The translations under genes and the position numbers were made by a program. From Pseudomonadota bacterium (GTDB lineage: Bacteria; Pseudomonadota; Alphaproteobacteria; Sphingomonadales; Sphingomonadaceae): a stretch of 61,411 bases of DNA. Below the pieces are notes generated by a model. The model saw only the letters and a program-made list of their open reading frames with translations, did not search any database and was not told the DNA's origin. Below are positions 52,902 through 61,322 of the stretch, one piece after another (the stretch's first letter is position 1; every line of letters starts with the position of its first letter). The stretch covers positions 1 through 61,411 of the forward strand of contig JAEZFL010000082.1 in assembly GCA_023417515.1 (NCBI GenBank). The letters are read 5' to 3'.

Positions 52902-52908
52902 CCGGCAC

Positions 52909-52935
52909 GTGAGGGGGTGGACTGAAAAATCGTGA
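52909..52935 (+). other. Nine-codon ORF between gspG and gspL, possible gspHIJK deletion scar
   Basis: GTG at 52909, then AGG GGG TGG ACT GAA AAA TCG and TGA, giving MRGWTEKS. Its stop overlaps the GTG start of gspL (GTGA), the same coupling used between other genes in this operon. In complete systems gspH, gspI, gspJ and gspK lie at this point. The ORF is what a clean internal deletion from the start of gspH to the stop of gspK would leave, but a chance ORF cannot be excluded. Confidence 0.35.
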
Positions 52936-53975
52936 GCGTCGAGGACACCCTTCTGGTCTTTGCCGATTCGGCCGGCGTGCCGCGGCGCTGGCGGCTGCTG
53001 TCCGGCGGCGCGCTGGTCGGCCGCGGCGACGAGGTCGCGGAGCTGCCCGCGGCGCGGCCGTGGGTGCGCGTGGTGCTGGCCGTGCCGGGCACCGACGTGA
53101 CATTGCACTGGCTGGAGCTCGCCGGGGACCTGACCGCCGTCCAGGCGGCGGCGGCGGCTCGGCTGCGGATCGCCGACGACGCTCCCGAGCCGGTCGGCGA
53201 CCTTCACATCGCCGCGGGCCGCGTGGAGGGCGGCCTGACCTGCGTGGCGGTGGTTCCGGTCGAGCGGATGAGCGCGTGGATCCTATCGGCGCGGGCGCTC
53301 GGAATCGAGCCCGACATCGTCCTTCCGACGCCGCTGCTGCTGATGGCTCCGGGCGAGGGGCTGGTGCGCTATGCCGGGGGGGCGGTGCCCGACTATCGCG
53401 GAGTCGCTCGGGCGTTCAGCCTGGAGGACGAGCTCGCGAAGCTTCTGGTCGGCGACGATCCTGTCGTGGATGTCGATGACGGGGACCGCGAGGCCGGCTT
53501 CGGCCCGGTCCTGGCCGCGCCGCCGATCAACCTTCGCCAAGGCGTGTTCGCCAGACGGCGCGACTGGGCGATCGACTGGCCGCGCGTTCGGCGCATGGCG
53601 GCGCTTGCCGCCATATTACTGCTGCTGAGCCTTGCGATTCAGCTCGTCGTCATCATGCGCACCACCTTCGCCGCCGACCGTATCCAGGCCGAGGCGACGG
53701 AGCTGCGCCGCGCCACGCCCGGCACCGTTCGGCTTGCCTATGCGCCCGTCGCAGGCGTGCTGTTCGAGGCGGTGCGCGACACGCCCAACGTGACTCTGAC
53801 CCAGGTCGTCTATCAGCCCGACGGCACTCTTCGCGCGAGCCTGCTCGCCGACAATGCGGCGACGATCGATCAGGTGCGCGGCCGGATCGAGGCGCGCGGG
53901 CTTCAGGCCGTGGGAGCCCTGCCGACCGACATGGGCGGCCGCGCCGCGCTCCAGCTGACGATCAGGCGGCCCTGA
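52932..53975 (+). CDS. gspL: Type II secretion system inner-membrane protein GspL
   Basis: 347 residues. An actin-like cytoplasmic domain (VLAVPGTDVTLHWLELAGDL, VAVVPVERMSAWILSARALG) is followed by one membrane helix (about 225-245, MAALAAILLLLSLAIQLVVI) and a periplasmic ferredoxin-like domain. GspL holds GspE at the membrane and binds GspM. Read from GTG 52932 with a 30-base gap to gspG. It abuts gspM exactly (TGA followed by ATG). Confidence 0.85.
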   Translation: MSVEDTLLVFADSAGVPRRWRLLSGGALVGRGDEVAELPAARPWVRVVLAVPGTDVTLHWLELAGDLTAVQAAAAARLRIADDAPEPVGDLHIAAGRVEGGLTCVAVVPVERMSAWILSARALGIEPDIVLPTPLLLMAPGEGLVRYAGGAVPDYRGVARAFSLEDELAKLLVGDDPVVDVDDGDREAGFGPVLAAPPINLRQGVFARRRDWAIDWPRVRRMAALAAILLLLSLAIQLVVIMRTTFAADRIQAEATELRRATPGTVRLAYAPVAGVLFEAVRDTPNVTLTQVVYQPDGTLRASLLADNAATIDQVRGRIEARGLQAVGALPTDMGGRAALQLTIRRP

Positions 53976-54473
53976 ATGGCGAAAGTGGCGATTCCAAAGA
54001 GACCGGCCTGGTGGGACACGCGAACCGTGCGCGAGAAGCGGCTGCTGCTCGTCCTGGCCGCTGTGCTCGTGCTGGTGCTGGCGTGGCTGCTGGTCATCCG
54101 ACCGCTCAACGACGCTCGCGCCAATGCCGAGCAGCGGCTCGACTCGGCGGTCGCCGAGCTGGGCAAGGCGCGCGCGGACGTCGCGGCGCTGAGTCAGCTC
54201 GGCGCGCGTCCGGCCGGCGTTCAGCCGGTGCCCCGGCCGCTCGACGGCTTCCTGATGCAGGCCGCAGGGGAGGCGGGGTTCACCAATTTGAACGTGGTCG
54301 CCGACGGCGCGTCGCGGGCGACGATCAGCGTCGCAAGTGCGCGGCCCCAGGCCTTTTTCGGCTGGCTGGCGCAGCTTGAGCGGCGCGGAATCGTTGTCGA
54401 GAGCATGAGCGCTCGGGTCAATGCCGACCAGACCATCGCGGTCGAGGCGGTGCTCCGCGCGGGAGACGGCTGA
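53976..54473 (+). CDS. gspM: Type II secretion system protein GspM
   Basis: 165 residues. A membrane helix near the front (LLLVLAAVLVLVLAWLLVIR, 24-43) follows the short cytoplasmic WWDTRTVREKR, and the periplasmic part has a ferredoxin-like layout: ARADVAALSQ, FLMQAAGEAGFTNLNVVADG, FFGWLAQLERRGIVVESMSA. Size and placement are those of GspM, the partner of GspL. It overlaps gspN by one base. Confidence 0.85.
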   Translation: MAKVAIPKRPAWWDTRTVREKRLLLVLAAVLVLVLAWLLVIRPLNDARANAEQRLDSAVAELGKARADVAALSQLGARPAGVQPVPRPLDGFLMQAAGEAGFTNLNVVADGASRATISVASARPQAFFGWLAQLERRGIVVESMSARVNADQTIAVEAVLRAGDG

Positions 54474-55195
54474 TGCGCTTTCGACTCCCGATCGGCCGCA
54501 CCTTGTTCTTCCTCGTCGCTTTCCTGGTGGCTTTGCTCGCCTTGCTGCCGATGCGGCTCGGGATCGACTGGCTTGGCCTCGGCACCCGCGGCCTCGCGGC
54601 GCGCGAGGTCGCTGGGAGCATATGGCTCGGCTCCCTCAAGGAGGCGCAATATGGCAGCGTCGGCATCGGCGACGTCCATGCCGGCCTGCGCGGCTTGCCG
54701 CTGCTGCTCGGACGGGCTCGGGTGGCGATGGAGCGCGATTCCGGCTCGCCCGACGATTCGTTCGACGGCGCCGTCATCGTCACCCGCCGCGGCTTCGGCT
54801 TCGACGATGTCGACGGCCGCCTCCAGCTCGCAGGCGCGTTCGGGCCGTTGCCGCTGACCCAGGTCGATCTCGGCGACGTCAGCGTCCATTTCGCGGACAG
54901 GCAGTGCCAGAGTGCGTCGGGGACCGTGCGTGCCGCGGTCGCCGGCGACATCGCGGGAATCGCGCTCCCCGGCGGCCTGACCGGAGCTGCGCGTTGCGAT
55001 GCCGGCGCGCTGCTCCTGCCGCTGGCCAGCCAGTCGGGAACCGAGACCCTCAATCTCAGGCTGTTCGGCGATGGCCGCTACGAGGCGCAGGTGCTGATGC
55101 GCGGCGCCGACCCGACGCTCGCGCCGCGCTTCACCGCGGCCGGTTTTGCGGTGACTCCTGCCGGATATGCGCTGACCGTCGGCGGCGAGCTCTGA
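54473..55195 (+). CDS. gspN: Type II secretion system protein GspN
   Basis: 240 residues: a membrane helix (TLFFLVAFLVALLALLPMRL, about 8-27) and a repetitive beta domain starting GIDWLGLGTRGLAAREVAGS with IWLGSLKEAQYG, VQFADRQCQSASGTVRAAV-like VHFADRQCQSASGTVRAAVA and TLNLRLFGDGRYEAQVLMRG. This is the GspN pattern; the protein is not essential in all systems. Starts at ATG 54473, overlapping the gspM stop. Confidence 0.83.
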   Translation: MRFRLPIGRTLFFLVAFLVALLALLPMRLGIDWLGLGTRGLAAREVAGSIWLGSLKEAQYGSVGIGDVHAGLRGLPLLLGRARVAMERDSGSPDDSFDGAVIVTRRGFGFDDVDGRLQLAGAFGPLPLTQVDLGDVSVHFADRQCQSASGTVRAAVAGDIAGIALPGGLTGAARCDAGALLLPLASQSGTETLNLRLFGDGRYEAQVLMRGADPTLAPRFTAAGFAVTPAGYALTVGGEL

Positions 55196-55310
55196 CGAAG
55201 GATCGTTAGCGCCTGATCTGCGTTAACCGGTCCACATACGCACACCCGTGCGAGCGGGGCGGGCTTTCGCCGGCCATCCTGATGGATGCCGGGATGAAAC
55301 GGAGGCCATT

Positions 55311-56048
55311 GTGAAATCGATCATGTTCGGCGCGACTGCGCTGCTTCTTAGCGGCTCGGCGATGGCCGCGTCGGCTCCGACCGTTGCGACTTACGGCATG
55401 GGCACTTATTCGTGGACGGCCACTCCGCAACTCAGCCAGGCGGCGTGGACCGGCGCGATGACTTATGACGAGGCCGCGGCCTGGACGGCGGACAAGCCGG
55501 TGGCGCTGACCGACGCCCAGATCGCGGAGAAGGAGGCGTGGCTCGCCGCCAACCCGATGGACGCGTCCGCCGACATGGCGGAAACCGGCACGACGGCAAC
55601 AGAAAAGCCGGTTGCCGGCGCCGATGGCCAGGGCGGGCCCTATGAGCCGGTCGCCGCGACGTCGTGGCCGGCCTGCGACCCTGGTCCGGGCGACGACCGC
55701 TGCATCCAGCTCTACGAGCCGGGCGTGCGCGGCGCCTATGCGCAATGGTCAGCCGGCCGCGAGACTGTGGCGATGGGCGGCCCCTATGAGCCGGTGAGCA
55801 CCGACAAGGCCATGGTTGGCGCCGATCCGACGACCGAGCCGACCGGAGTCCGGGTCGCCAAGGCCGACATGGCGATGGATCATTCCAATATGGTCGACGC
55901 CACCCGCACGGCGGAGGAGATGCAGAACGCCTCCGTCTACGGGAAGGTCGAGCCGGTCTATACCGGCGTCGGCGGCCCGCTCGAGGAGGTCCGCGACTAT
56001 CCGCGCTGCCGCAGCCGCAGCGACGACCGCTGCCAGCAGGGCAGCTAG
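55311..56048 (+). CDS. Secreted protein of unknown function downstream of the type II secretion operon
   Basis: 245 residues. GTG 55311 with GGAGG 5 bases before it gives a signal peptide (MKSIMFGATALLLSGSAMAA). The mature protein is acidic with repeated GGPYEPV (near residues 108 and 156) and two similar cysteine/arginine stretches, CDPGPGDDRC and CRSRSDDRC. It ends RCQQGS. No family recognised. It is 115 bases downstream of gspN in the same direction and could be a secreted substrate of the system, though this is a guess from position. Confidence 0.68.
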   Translation: MKSIMFGATALLLSGSAMAASAPTVATYGMGTYSWTATPQLSQAAWTGAMTYDEAAAWTADKPVALTDAQIAEKEAWLAANPMDASADMAETGTTATEKPVAGADGQGGPYEPVAATSWPACDPGPGDDRCIQLYEPGVRGAYAQWSAGRETVAMGGPYEPVSTDKAMVGADPTTEPTGVRVAKADMAMDHSNMVDATRTAEEMQNASVYGKVEPVYTGVGGPLEEVRDYPRCRSRSDDRCQQGS

Positions 56049-56058
56049 ACCGGCCTAG

Positions 56059-56505
56059 TCAGTCCGAAGGCGCCGGCGGGGTTTCGTCCTCGTCGGCGCC
56101 TTCTTCCTTCTCGGATAGCCATTCCTTGAGCTTGTCGATGCTTCGCTCCATCGCCGAGATCACGCAGCGCACGCGGTCCGGGTCCTGGTCGGCCAGCGCG
56201 ATGTCCGACAGCCACCAGGTTTGCGACAGCCATTCGCTGCCGTCCTCGCGGTCGCGCACGGCCATGGACAGATAGGCTTCCTCGGCGGGCACCAGCTCCG
56301 AACCTTCATATTCGAGCCCGTGGAGCGAGACGCGGGCCGCACGGATGTCGTCGCTGCACATCGCGCGCGCCGCCTTGAGCAGCGGCGCGACCTGGTGCCA
56401 TTCGAGCTTGGCCTGCGCCAGCGCCTCGACCGCGGCGGCGACGAGATGGTGCTGCACGTCGTTATGGAAGTTCGAGCTGGTATAAGGCGGCGGCTGGTCG
56501 TCCAT
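56059..56505 (-). CDS. Hypothetical cytoplasmic protein
   Basis: 148 residues, acidic, no signal peptide or membrane helix. It starts MDDQPPPYTSSNFHNDVQHH and has helices VAAAVEALAQAKLEWHQVAP and EWLSQTWWLSDIALADQDPD, then a highly charged tail with a run of Glu and Asp. No family is recognised. It converges on the secreted-protein gene and lies after the YihY-like gene on the same strand, 31 bases beyond that gene's stop. Confidence 0.6.
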   Translation of the reverse strand: MDDQPPPYTSSNFHNDVQHHLVAAAVEALAQAKLEWHQVAPLLKAARAMCSDDIRAARVSLHGLEYEGSELVPAEEAYLSMAVRDREDGSEWLSQTWWLSDIALADQDPDRVRCVISAMERSIDKLKEWLSEKEEGADEDETPPAPSD

Positions 56506-56536
56506 TTCTACTCGCTGGCCCGCGCTGCGAGCGAGG

Positions 56537-57565
56537 TCAAGCGGCGCGCTTGTCCTTGCGCCCGAGCACGGCCGCGACGACCGAGGCCGCGGCAAAGCGG
56601 GCGGCGAGCGAGCCTGCCGACGCGGGCTCGGGCTCGCGCCGCGCGACGTGCGCCGGAGCCGCGACCATGGTCGCCGGCTTCTCGGGCTCCGCCGCCCTGG
56701 GATTGGCGGCGATATCCTGCTCCAACACAGCGTTCACCTCGGCTCCGAGAAGCACGATATAGGCGCTCAAGTAGAGCCAGGTGAGGAACACGATCACCGC
56801 GCCCAGCGAGCCGTAGGTCGCGTTGTAATTGCCGAAATTGGACACGTAGAAGCCGAAGCCCAGGGTTGCGACGAGCCACACGAAGGTCGCGAGGATCGAG
56901 CCGGGCGTGATCCAGCGCCACTTGGCATTGGGCCGGTCCGGGCCGTAGCGATAGACGACCGCCAGCACGGCGATCACCGTCGCCGCGGCGAGCGCGAAGC
57001 TCAGCGCCTGGACGAGGAACTGGCCGACCCCGCCCATGTCGGGGAGCAGCTTCTCGACCAAGGCCATCGCCGAGAAAGCGAGGATGGCGAGAAGCATCAC
57101 CACCACCGCGCCGACGACCATCGCGATCGCCATCAAGGTGCGTGTGACGAAGCTGCGCGTCTCGTCGGTGTCATAGGCGATGTTGAGCGCGGTCATCACC
57201 GAGGTCGCGCCCTTGCTCGCGCCGTAAAGGGCGATGGCGAGGGCGAGGATGAGGGCGAAGCCGGTCTTCGTGTCCGCGCCCTGGGTCATGTTCTGGAGCT
57301 GGTCGCCGATGATTCCGGCGCTTTCCCGAGGCATCACGCTGGTCAGGGTGTTCATGTGCTGCACGACGGAAGACGGCTCGGCGACGAGGCCGTAGGTGAG
57401 CACGAAGGCGGTGAGCAAAGGCACCAGGGCCGAGAAGGCGTAGAAGGCGACGGCGGCGCCGAGCATCTCGAGATGGTCATCGCCGGATTCCTTCCAGGCG
57501 CGCTTCAGCACGTCCCACCAGCCGCGCGCCGGAATCTCGGTCGGTTTCTGTGCGCCCTGCGCCAT
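56537..57565 (-). CDS. YihY/BrkB-family inner-membrane protein
   Basis: 342 residues with six hydrophobic segments. LGAAVAFYAFSALVPLLTAF and GFALILALAIALYGASKGAT are the signature stretches of YihY/UPF0761 (formerly assigned to RNase BN, later corrected), followed by PGSILATFVWLVATLGFGFY and FNYNATYGSLGAVIVFLTWLY-like YNATYGSLGAVIVFLTWLYL. The C terminus is a long Ala/Pro/Glu cytoplasmic tail. Function not known. Start ATG 57565, preceded by AAGGAG. Confidence 0.9.
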   Translation of the reverse strand: MAQGAQKPTEIPARGWWDVLKRAWKESGDDHLEMLGAAVAFYAFSALVPLLTAFVLTYGLVAEPSSVVQHMNTLTSVMPRESAGIIGDQLQNMTQGADTKTGFALILALAIALYGASKGATSVMTALNIAYDTDETRSFVTRTLMAIAMVVGAVVVMLLAILAFSAMALVEKLLPDMGGVGQFLVQALSFALAAATVIAVLAVVYRYGPDRPNAKWRWITPGSILATFVWLVATLGFGFYVSNFGNYNATYGSLGAVIVFLTWLYLSAYIVLLGAEVNAVLEQDIAANPRAAEPEKPATMVAAPAHVARREPEPASAGSLAARFAAASVVAAVLGRKDKRAA

Positions 57566-57626
57566 GCTCGCTCCTTGTCGTCGGGGGCGATAAGCGCGGG
57601 AAAGGGCAGGGGTTCCGCCTGTGTCC

Positions 57627-57710
57627 GTCATTCCCGCGAAAGCGGGAATCCAGCTGCCTCGGCGCCGGCAGGAAAGAAAGAAGCTGGATCCCCGCTTTCG
57701 CGGGGATGAC
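57627..57710. repeat. Palindromic intergenic repeat (family B, copy 3)
   Basis: GTCATTCCCGCGAAAGCGGG followed by AATCCAGCT at the left; GCTGGATCCCCGCTTTCGCG followed by GGGATGAC at the right. The best-preserved copy of the family. It lies between the divergent YihY and hydantoinase genes. Confidence 0.82.
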
Positions 57711-57730
57711 ATAGGAGTTAGCGGTAGCGC

Positions 57731-60700
57731 ATGAGCCTCGCGGACTGGACCTTCTCGATCGACCGCGGCGGCACCTTCACCGACATCGTCGCGCTCGGCC
57801 CGGACGGGCGCCGGCATGTGCGCAAGCTGCTGTCGGACAATCCCGGACAGTATGAGGACGCGGCGACAGCGGGGATTCAGGCGATCCTCGCCGAGCATGG
57901 CGGCGGCCGCGCGGCAACGGTGAAGATGGGGACGACCGTCGCGACCAACGCCTTGCTCGAGCGCAAGGGCGAGCGGGTCGCGCTGGCGATCACCGCCGGC
58001 TTCGGTGACGCTTTGCGCATCGGCTATCAGTCGCGGCCCGACATCTTCGCTTGCAAGATCGTGCTTCCCGAGCCCCTCTACAGCCATGTGATCGAGGTCG
58101 ACGAACGGGTGACGGCGGACGGCAAGGTGCTTCGGCCGCTCGATCTCGCGGCGGCCGAGGCGGGGCTGTGCGCCGCCTTTGACGCGGGCTATCGCGCGCT
58201 GGCGATCGTCCTGGTGCACGGCTGGCGCTGGACCGCGCACGAGGCGGCGTTGGCCGAGGCGGCCCGGCGGACCGGCTTCACCCAAGTGTCGGCGAGCCAC
58301 GAGGTCGAGCCGCTGATCAAGCTGGTCGGCCGCGGCGATACCAGCGTGGTCGACGCCTATCTGTCGCCGGTGCTCAGGCGCTATGTCGACCGTGTGGTGT
58401 CGGGCATCGGCTCGGGACCTCGCCTGTTCTTCATGCAGTCGAATGGCGGGCTCACCGACGCCGCGACCTTCCGCGGCAAGGACGCGATCCTGTCTGGGCC
58501 GGCGGGCGGGATCGTCGGCATGACGCGCACCGCCGAGCAGGCGGGGTTCGGCCATGTCATCGGCTTCGACATGGGCGGCACCTCGACCGACGTGTCGCAT
58601 TTCGCCGGCACCTACGAGCGGACCAGCGAGCGGGCCGTCGCCGGAGTCCGGGTGCGCGCGCCGATGCTGGAGATCCACACCGTCGCGGCGGGCGGAGGAT
58701 CGATCTGCCATTTTGACGGCAGCCGCTTCCGCGTCGGCCCGGACAGCGCCGGCGCGGTGCCGGGGCCGGCCTGCTACCGGCGCGGCGGCCCGCTCACCAT
58801 CACCGACTGCAACGTGATGCTGGGCAAGATTCGGCCGGAGCATTTTCCGGCGGTGTTCGGGTCAGACGGCGACGCGCCGATAGACACCGACGCCTCGCTC
58901 GCCCGGGTGAGCGAGATCGCCGAACGCGCCGGAATGGAGCCGCGCGCGGTGGCGGAAGGCTTCGTACGGATCGCCGTCGACAACATGGCCAATGCGATCA
59001 AGCAGATCTCGATCGCCCGCGGCCACGACGTCACTCGCTACACGCTGCAATGTTTCGGCGGTGCCGGCGGCCAGCATGCCTGCCTCGTCGCCGACGCGCT
59101 CGGCATCGAGCGCGTGATGATTCATCCGCTCGCGGGCGTGCTCAGCGCCTACGGCATGGGCCTGGCCGACATGGTCGAGCTGAGGCAGCGCACTGTCGCC
59201 GGCGCGGTGCTGGAGCCGGTGGTCGCCGACCTGGAGGCCGAGGCGGTGGCGGCGCTGCAGGCGCAGGGCGTCGATATGCCCGAGGTCCGCCGCCGCGCTG
59301 CGCTGCGCTACGAAGGCAGCGACACGGCACTGGAAGTGCCGGTCGGGCCGGACATGGAAGCGGAGTTCGTCGAGGCGCACCGAACCCGGTTCGGTTTCGT
59401 CTCCGATGCGCCGGTGGTCGTCGAGACGGCGATCGTCGAAGCGGTTGGAAAGGGCGAGCACTCATCCTCCCTGTCGCGAAGCGATGGGGAGGGGGACCAT
59501 GCGAAGCATGGTGGAAGGGCAATTTCCGCGCCCAGCCCCTCCACCGCCTTCGGCGGTCTCCCTCCCCATGAGCCTTCGGCTCACAGGGAGGATGAAGTGC
59601 TGCAGCGGGAAAACCTCTCCCCCGGCGCCGTCATCCCCGGCCCCGCCATCATCATCGATGAGGCCGCCACCACCGTGGTCGAGCCCGGCTGGCAGGCCGA
59701 GGTCGACCCGCGCTCCAACCTCATCCTCACCCGCGCAATGCCCCGTGAGTCCGCGCCGGCGATGGGCACCGAGGTCGATCCGGTCACCCTGGAGGTGATG
59801 GGCAACTTGTTCATGGCGATCGCCGAGGAGATGGGCGTCGCGCTGATGAACACGGCGAGCAGCGTGAACATCAAGGAGCGGCTCGATTTCTCCTGCGCCA
59901 TCTTCGACAGCGGCGGCGCTCTGATCGCCAACGCGCCCCACATCCCGGTGCATCTCGGATCGATGGGCGACAGCATCCGAATCATTATCGAGGCGCGTGG
60001 TCAGGGCCGCGACGGCCGCGGCATGAAGCCCGGCGACGTCTATGTCCTCAACGCGCCCTATCGCGGCGGCACGCACCTGCCCGACATCACCGTGATCATG
60101 CCGGTCTTCGCGGACGACAGCGAAGGCGAGCCTGCCTGGTTCGTCGCGGCGCGCGGCCATCATGCCGACATCGGCGGGACCAAGCCGGGATCGATGCCGC
60201 CGAACAGCCGCGACGTTCACGAGGAAGGCGTGCTGATCGACAATGTGTTGCTGGTGGATGCGGGACGCTTTCTCGAGGCCGAGATGCGGTCGCTGCTCCG
60301 CGAGGGGCGTTGGCCCGCCCGCAACCCGGACCGCAATATCTCGGACCTCAAGGCCCAGGTCGCCGCCTGCGCGCGCGGCGCGAGCGAGCTGAGGCGAATC
60401 GCCGCCGAGAAGGGCCGGGCGTTCGTCGACGCCTATATGGGCCACGTCATGGCCAATGCCGAGGAGGCGGTTCGGCGGCTGATCGGAACGCTGAAGGACG
60501 GCAGCTTCACCTACGAGCTCGACAATGGCGCGTCGGTATCGGTCAGCGTCACCGTCGATCGCGAAGCGCGCTCGGCGGTGGTCGATTTCACGGGTACGAG
60601 CGGTCAGCTCCCGGACAATTTCAACGCGCCTTATTCGATCTGCCGGGCGGCGACGCTCTACGTGTTCCGAACCCTCGTCGACGATTCCATCCCGATGAAC

Positions 60701-61321
60701 GACGGGTGCATGCGGCCGATCGAGCTTCGGGTGCCGGAAGGATCGATGCTCAACCCGAATTATCCGGCGGCGGTGGTGGCCGGGAATGTCGAGACCAGCC
60801 AGGTCGTCACCGATTGCCTGTTCGCCGCGGTCGGAGCGCTGGCGCCGAGCCAGGGGACGATGAACAACTTCACCTTCGGCAACGCGGCCCACCAATATTA
60901 CGAGACGATCGCCGGCGGCTCGGGCGCCGGCCCGGGCTTCGACGGGGCGAGCGCGGTCCAGACCCACATGACCAACAGCCGCCTCACCGATCCCGAGATA
61001 TTGGAGACGAGGTTGCCGGTGCTGCTCGAGAGGTTCGCGATCCGGCGCGGCTCGGGCGGCGCGGGCGCGAGCCGCGGCGGCGACGGAGTGGAACGGGTGG
61101 TGCGGTTCCTGGAGCCGATGACCGCCAACATCCTGTCCAACCGGCGCCGCGTGGCGCCGAAGGGATTGGCGGGGGGAAGCGACGCCGCGGCGGGCGTGAA
61201 CAAGGTGGTGCGGGCGGACGGCTCGGAGGAAGTGCTGACCGCGACCGCCTCGGCCGAAATGGCCGTGGGCGATGCGTTCGTCATCCTGACGCCGGGGGGA
61301 GGAGGTTATGGTGCACGATAA
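57731..61321 (+). CDS. Fused hydantoinase A/B (5-oxoprolinase-type) protein with an internal repeat
   Basis: 1196 residues. The HyuA half (1 to about 680) has IDRGGTFTDIVALGPDGR, GTTVATNALLERKGERVALA and IGFDMGGTSTDVSHFAG, the ATP and metal contacts of the N-methylhydantoinase A/5-oxoprolinase fold. The HyuB half (about 690 on) has VDPVTLEVMGNLFMAIAEEM and HHADIGGTKPGSMPPNSRDV. Both halves look intact, so it should be an ATP-dependent hydrolase of a 5-oxoproline- or hydantoin-like ring. Between GKGEHSS and ENLSPGAVIPGPAI, residues of about 578-621 are encoded by a palindromic repeat and have no counterpart expected in the family. Confidence 0.93.
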   Translation: MSLADWTFSIDRGGTFTDIVALGPDGRRHVRKLLSDNPGQYEDAATAGIQAILAEHGGGRAATVKMGTTVATNALLERKGERVALAITAGFGDALRIGYQSRPDIFACKIVLPEPLYSHVIEVDERVTADGKVLRPLDLAAAEAGLCAAFDAGYRALAIVLVHGWRWTAHEAALAEAARRTGFTQVSASHEVEPLIKLVGRGDTSVVDAYLSPVLRRYVDRVVSGIGSGPRLFFMQSNGGLTDAATFRGKDAILSGPAGGIVGMTRTAEQAGFGHVIGFDMGGTSTDVSHFAGTYERTSERAVAGVRVRAPMLEIHTVAAGGGSICHFDGSRFRVGPDSAGAVPGPACYRRGGPLTITDCNVMLGKIRPEHFPAVFGSDGDAPIDTDASLARVSEIAERAGMEPRAVAEGFVRIAVDNMANAIKQISIARGHDVTRYTLQCFGGAGGQHACLVADALGIERVMIHPLAGVLSAYGMGLADMVELRQRTVAGAVLEPVVADLEAEAVAALQAQGVDMPEVRRRAALRYEGSDTALEVPVGPDMEAEFVEAHRTRFGFVSDAPVVVETAIVEAVGKGEHSSSLSRSDGEGDHAKHGGRAISAPSPSTAFGGLPPHEPSAHREDEVLQRENLSPGAVIPGPAIIIDEAATTVVEPGWQAEVDPRSNLILTRAMPRESAPAMGTEVDPVTLEVMGNLFMAIAEEMGVALMNTASSVNIKERLDFSCAIFDSGGALIANAPHIPVHLGSMGDSIRIIIEARGQGRDGRGMKPGDVYVLNAPYRGGTHLPDITVIMPVFADDSEGEPAWFVAARGHHADIGGTKPGSMPPNSRDVHEEGVLIDNVLLVDAGRFLEAEMRSLLREGRWPARNPDRNISDLKAQVAACARGASELRRIAAEKGRAFVDAYMGHVMANAEEAVRRLIGTLKDGSFTYELDNGASVSVSVTVDREARSAVVDFTGTSGQLPDNFNAPYSICRAATLYVFRTLVDDSIPMNDGCMRPIELRVPEGSMLNPNYPAAVVAGNVETSQVVTDCLFAAVGALAPSQGTMNNFTFGNAAHQYYETIAGGSGAGPGFDGASAVQTHMTNSRLTDPEILETRLPVLLERFAIRRGSGGAGASRGGDGVERVVRFLEPMTANILSNRRRVAPKGLAGGSDAAAGVNKVVRADGSEEVLTATASAEMAVGDAFVILTPGGGGYGAR
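59464..59593. repeat. Palindromic element inside the hydantoinase gene (family F, copy 2)
   Basis: ATCCTCCCTG (59464-59473) and CAGGGAGGAT (59584-59593) are perfect ends, with the inner blocks GATGGGGAGGGGGACCATGC and GAAGCATGGTGGAAGGGC on the left, and AGCCCCTCCACCGCC and TCTCCCTCCCCATGAG on the right. It matches the copies in gspG and at 61323. 130 bases; read in the hydantoinase frame without a stop. Confidence 0.85.
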
Positions 61322-61322
61322 G

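Noticed and set aside
56537..58843. Long minus-strand extension of the YihY gene up to 58843
   Set aside because: The extension crosses the intergenic repeat and is antisense to the hydantoinase; the YihY domain starts at 57565.
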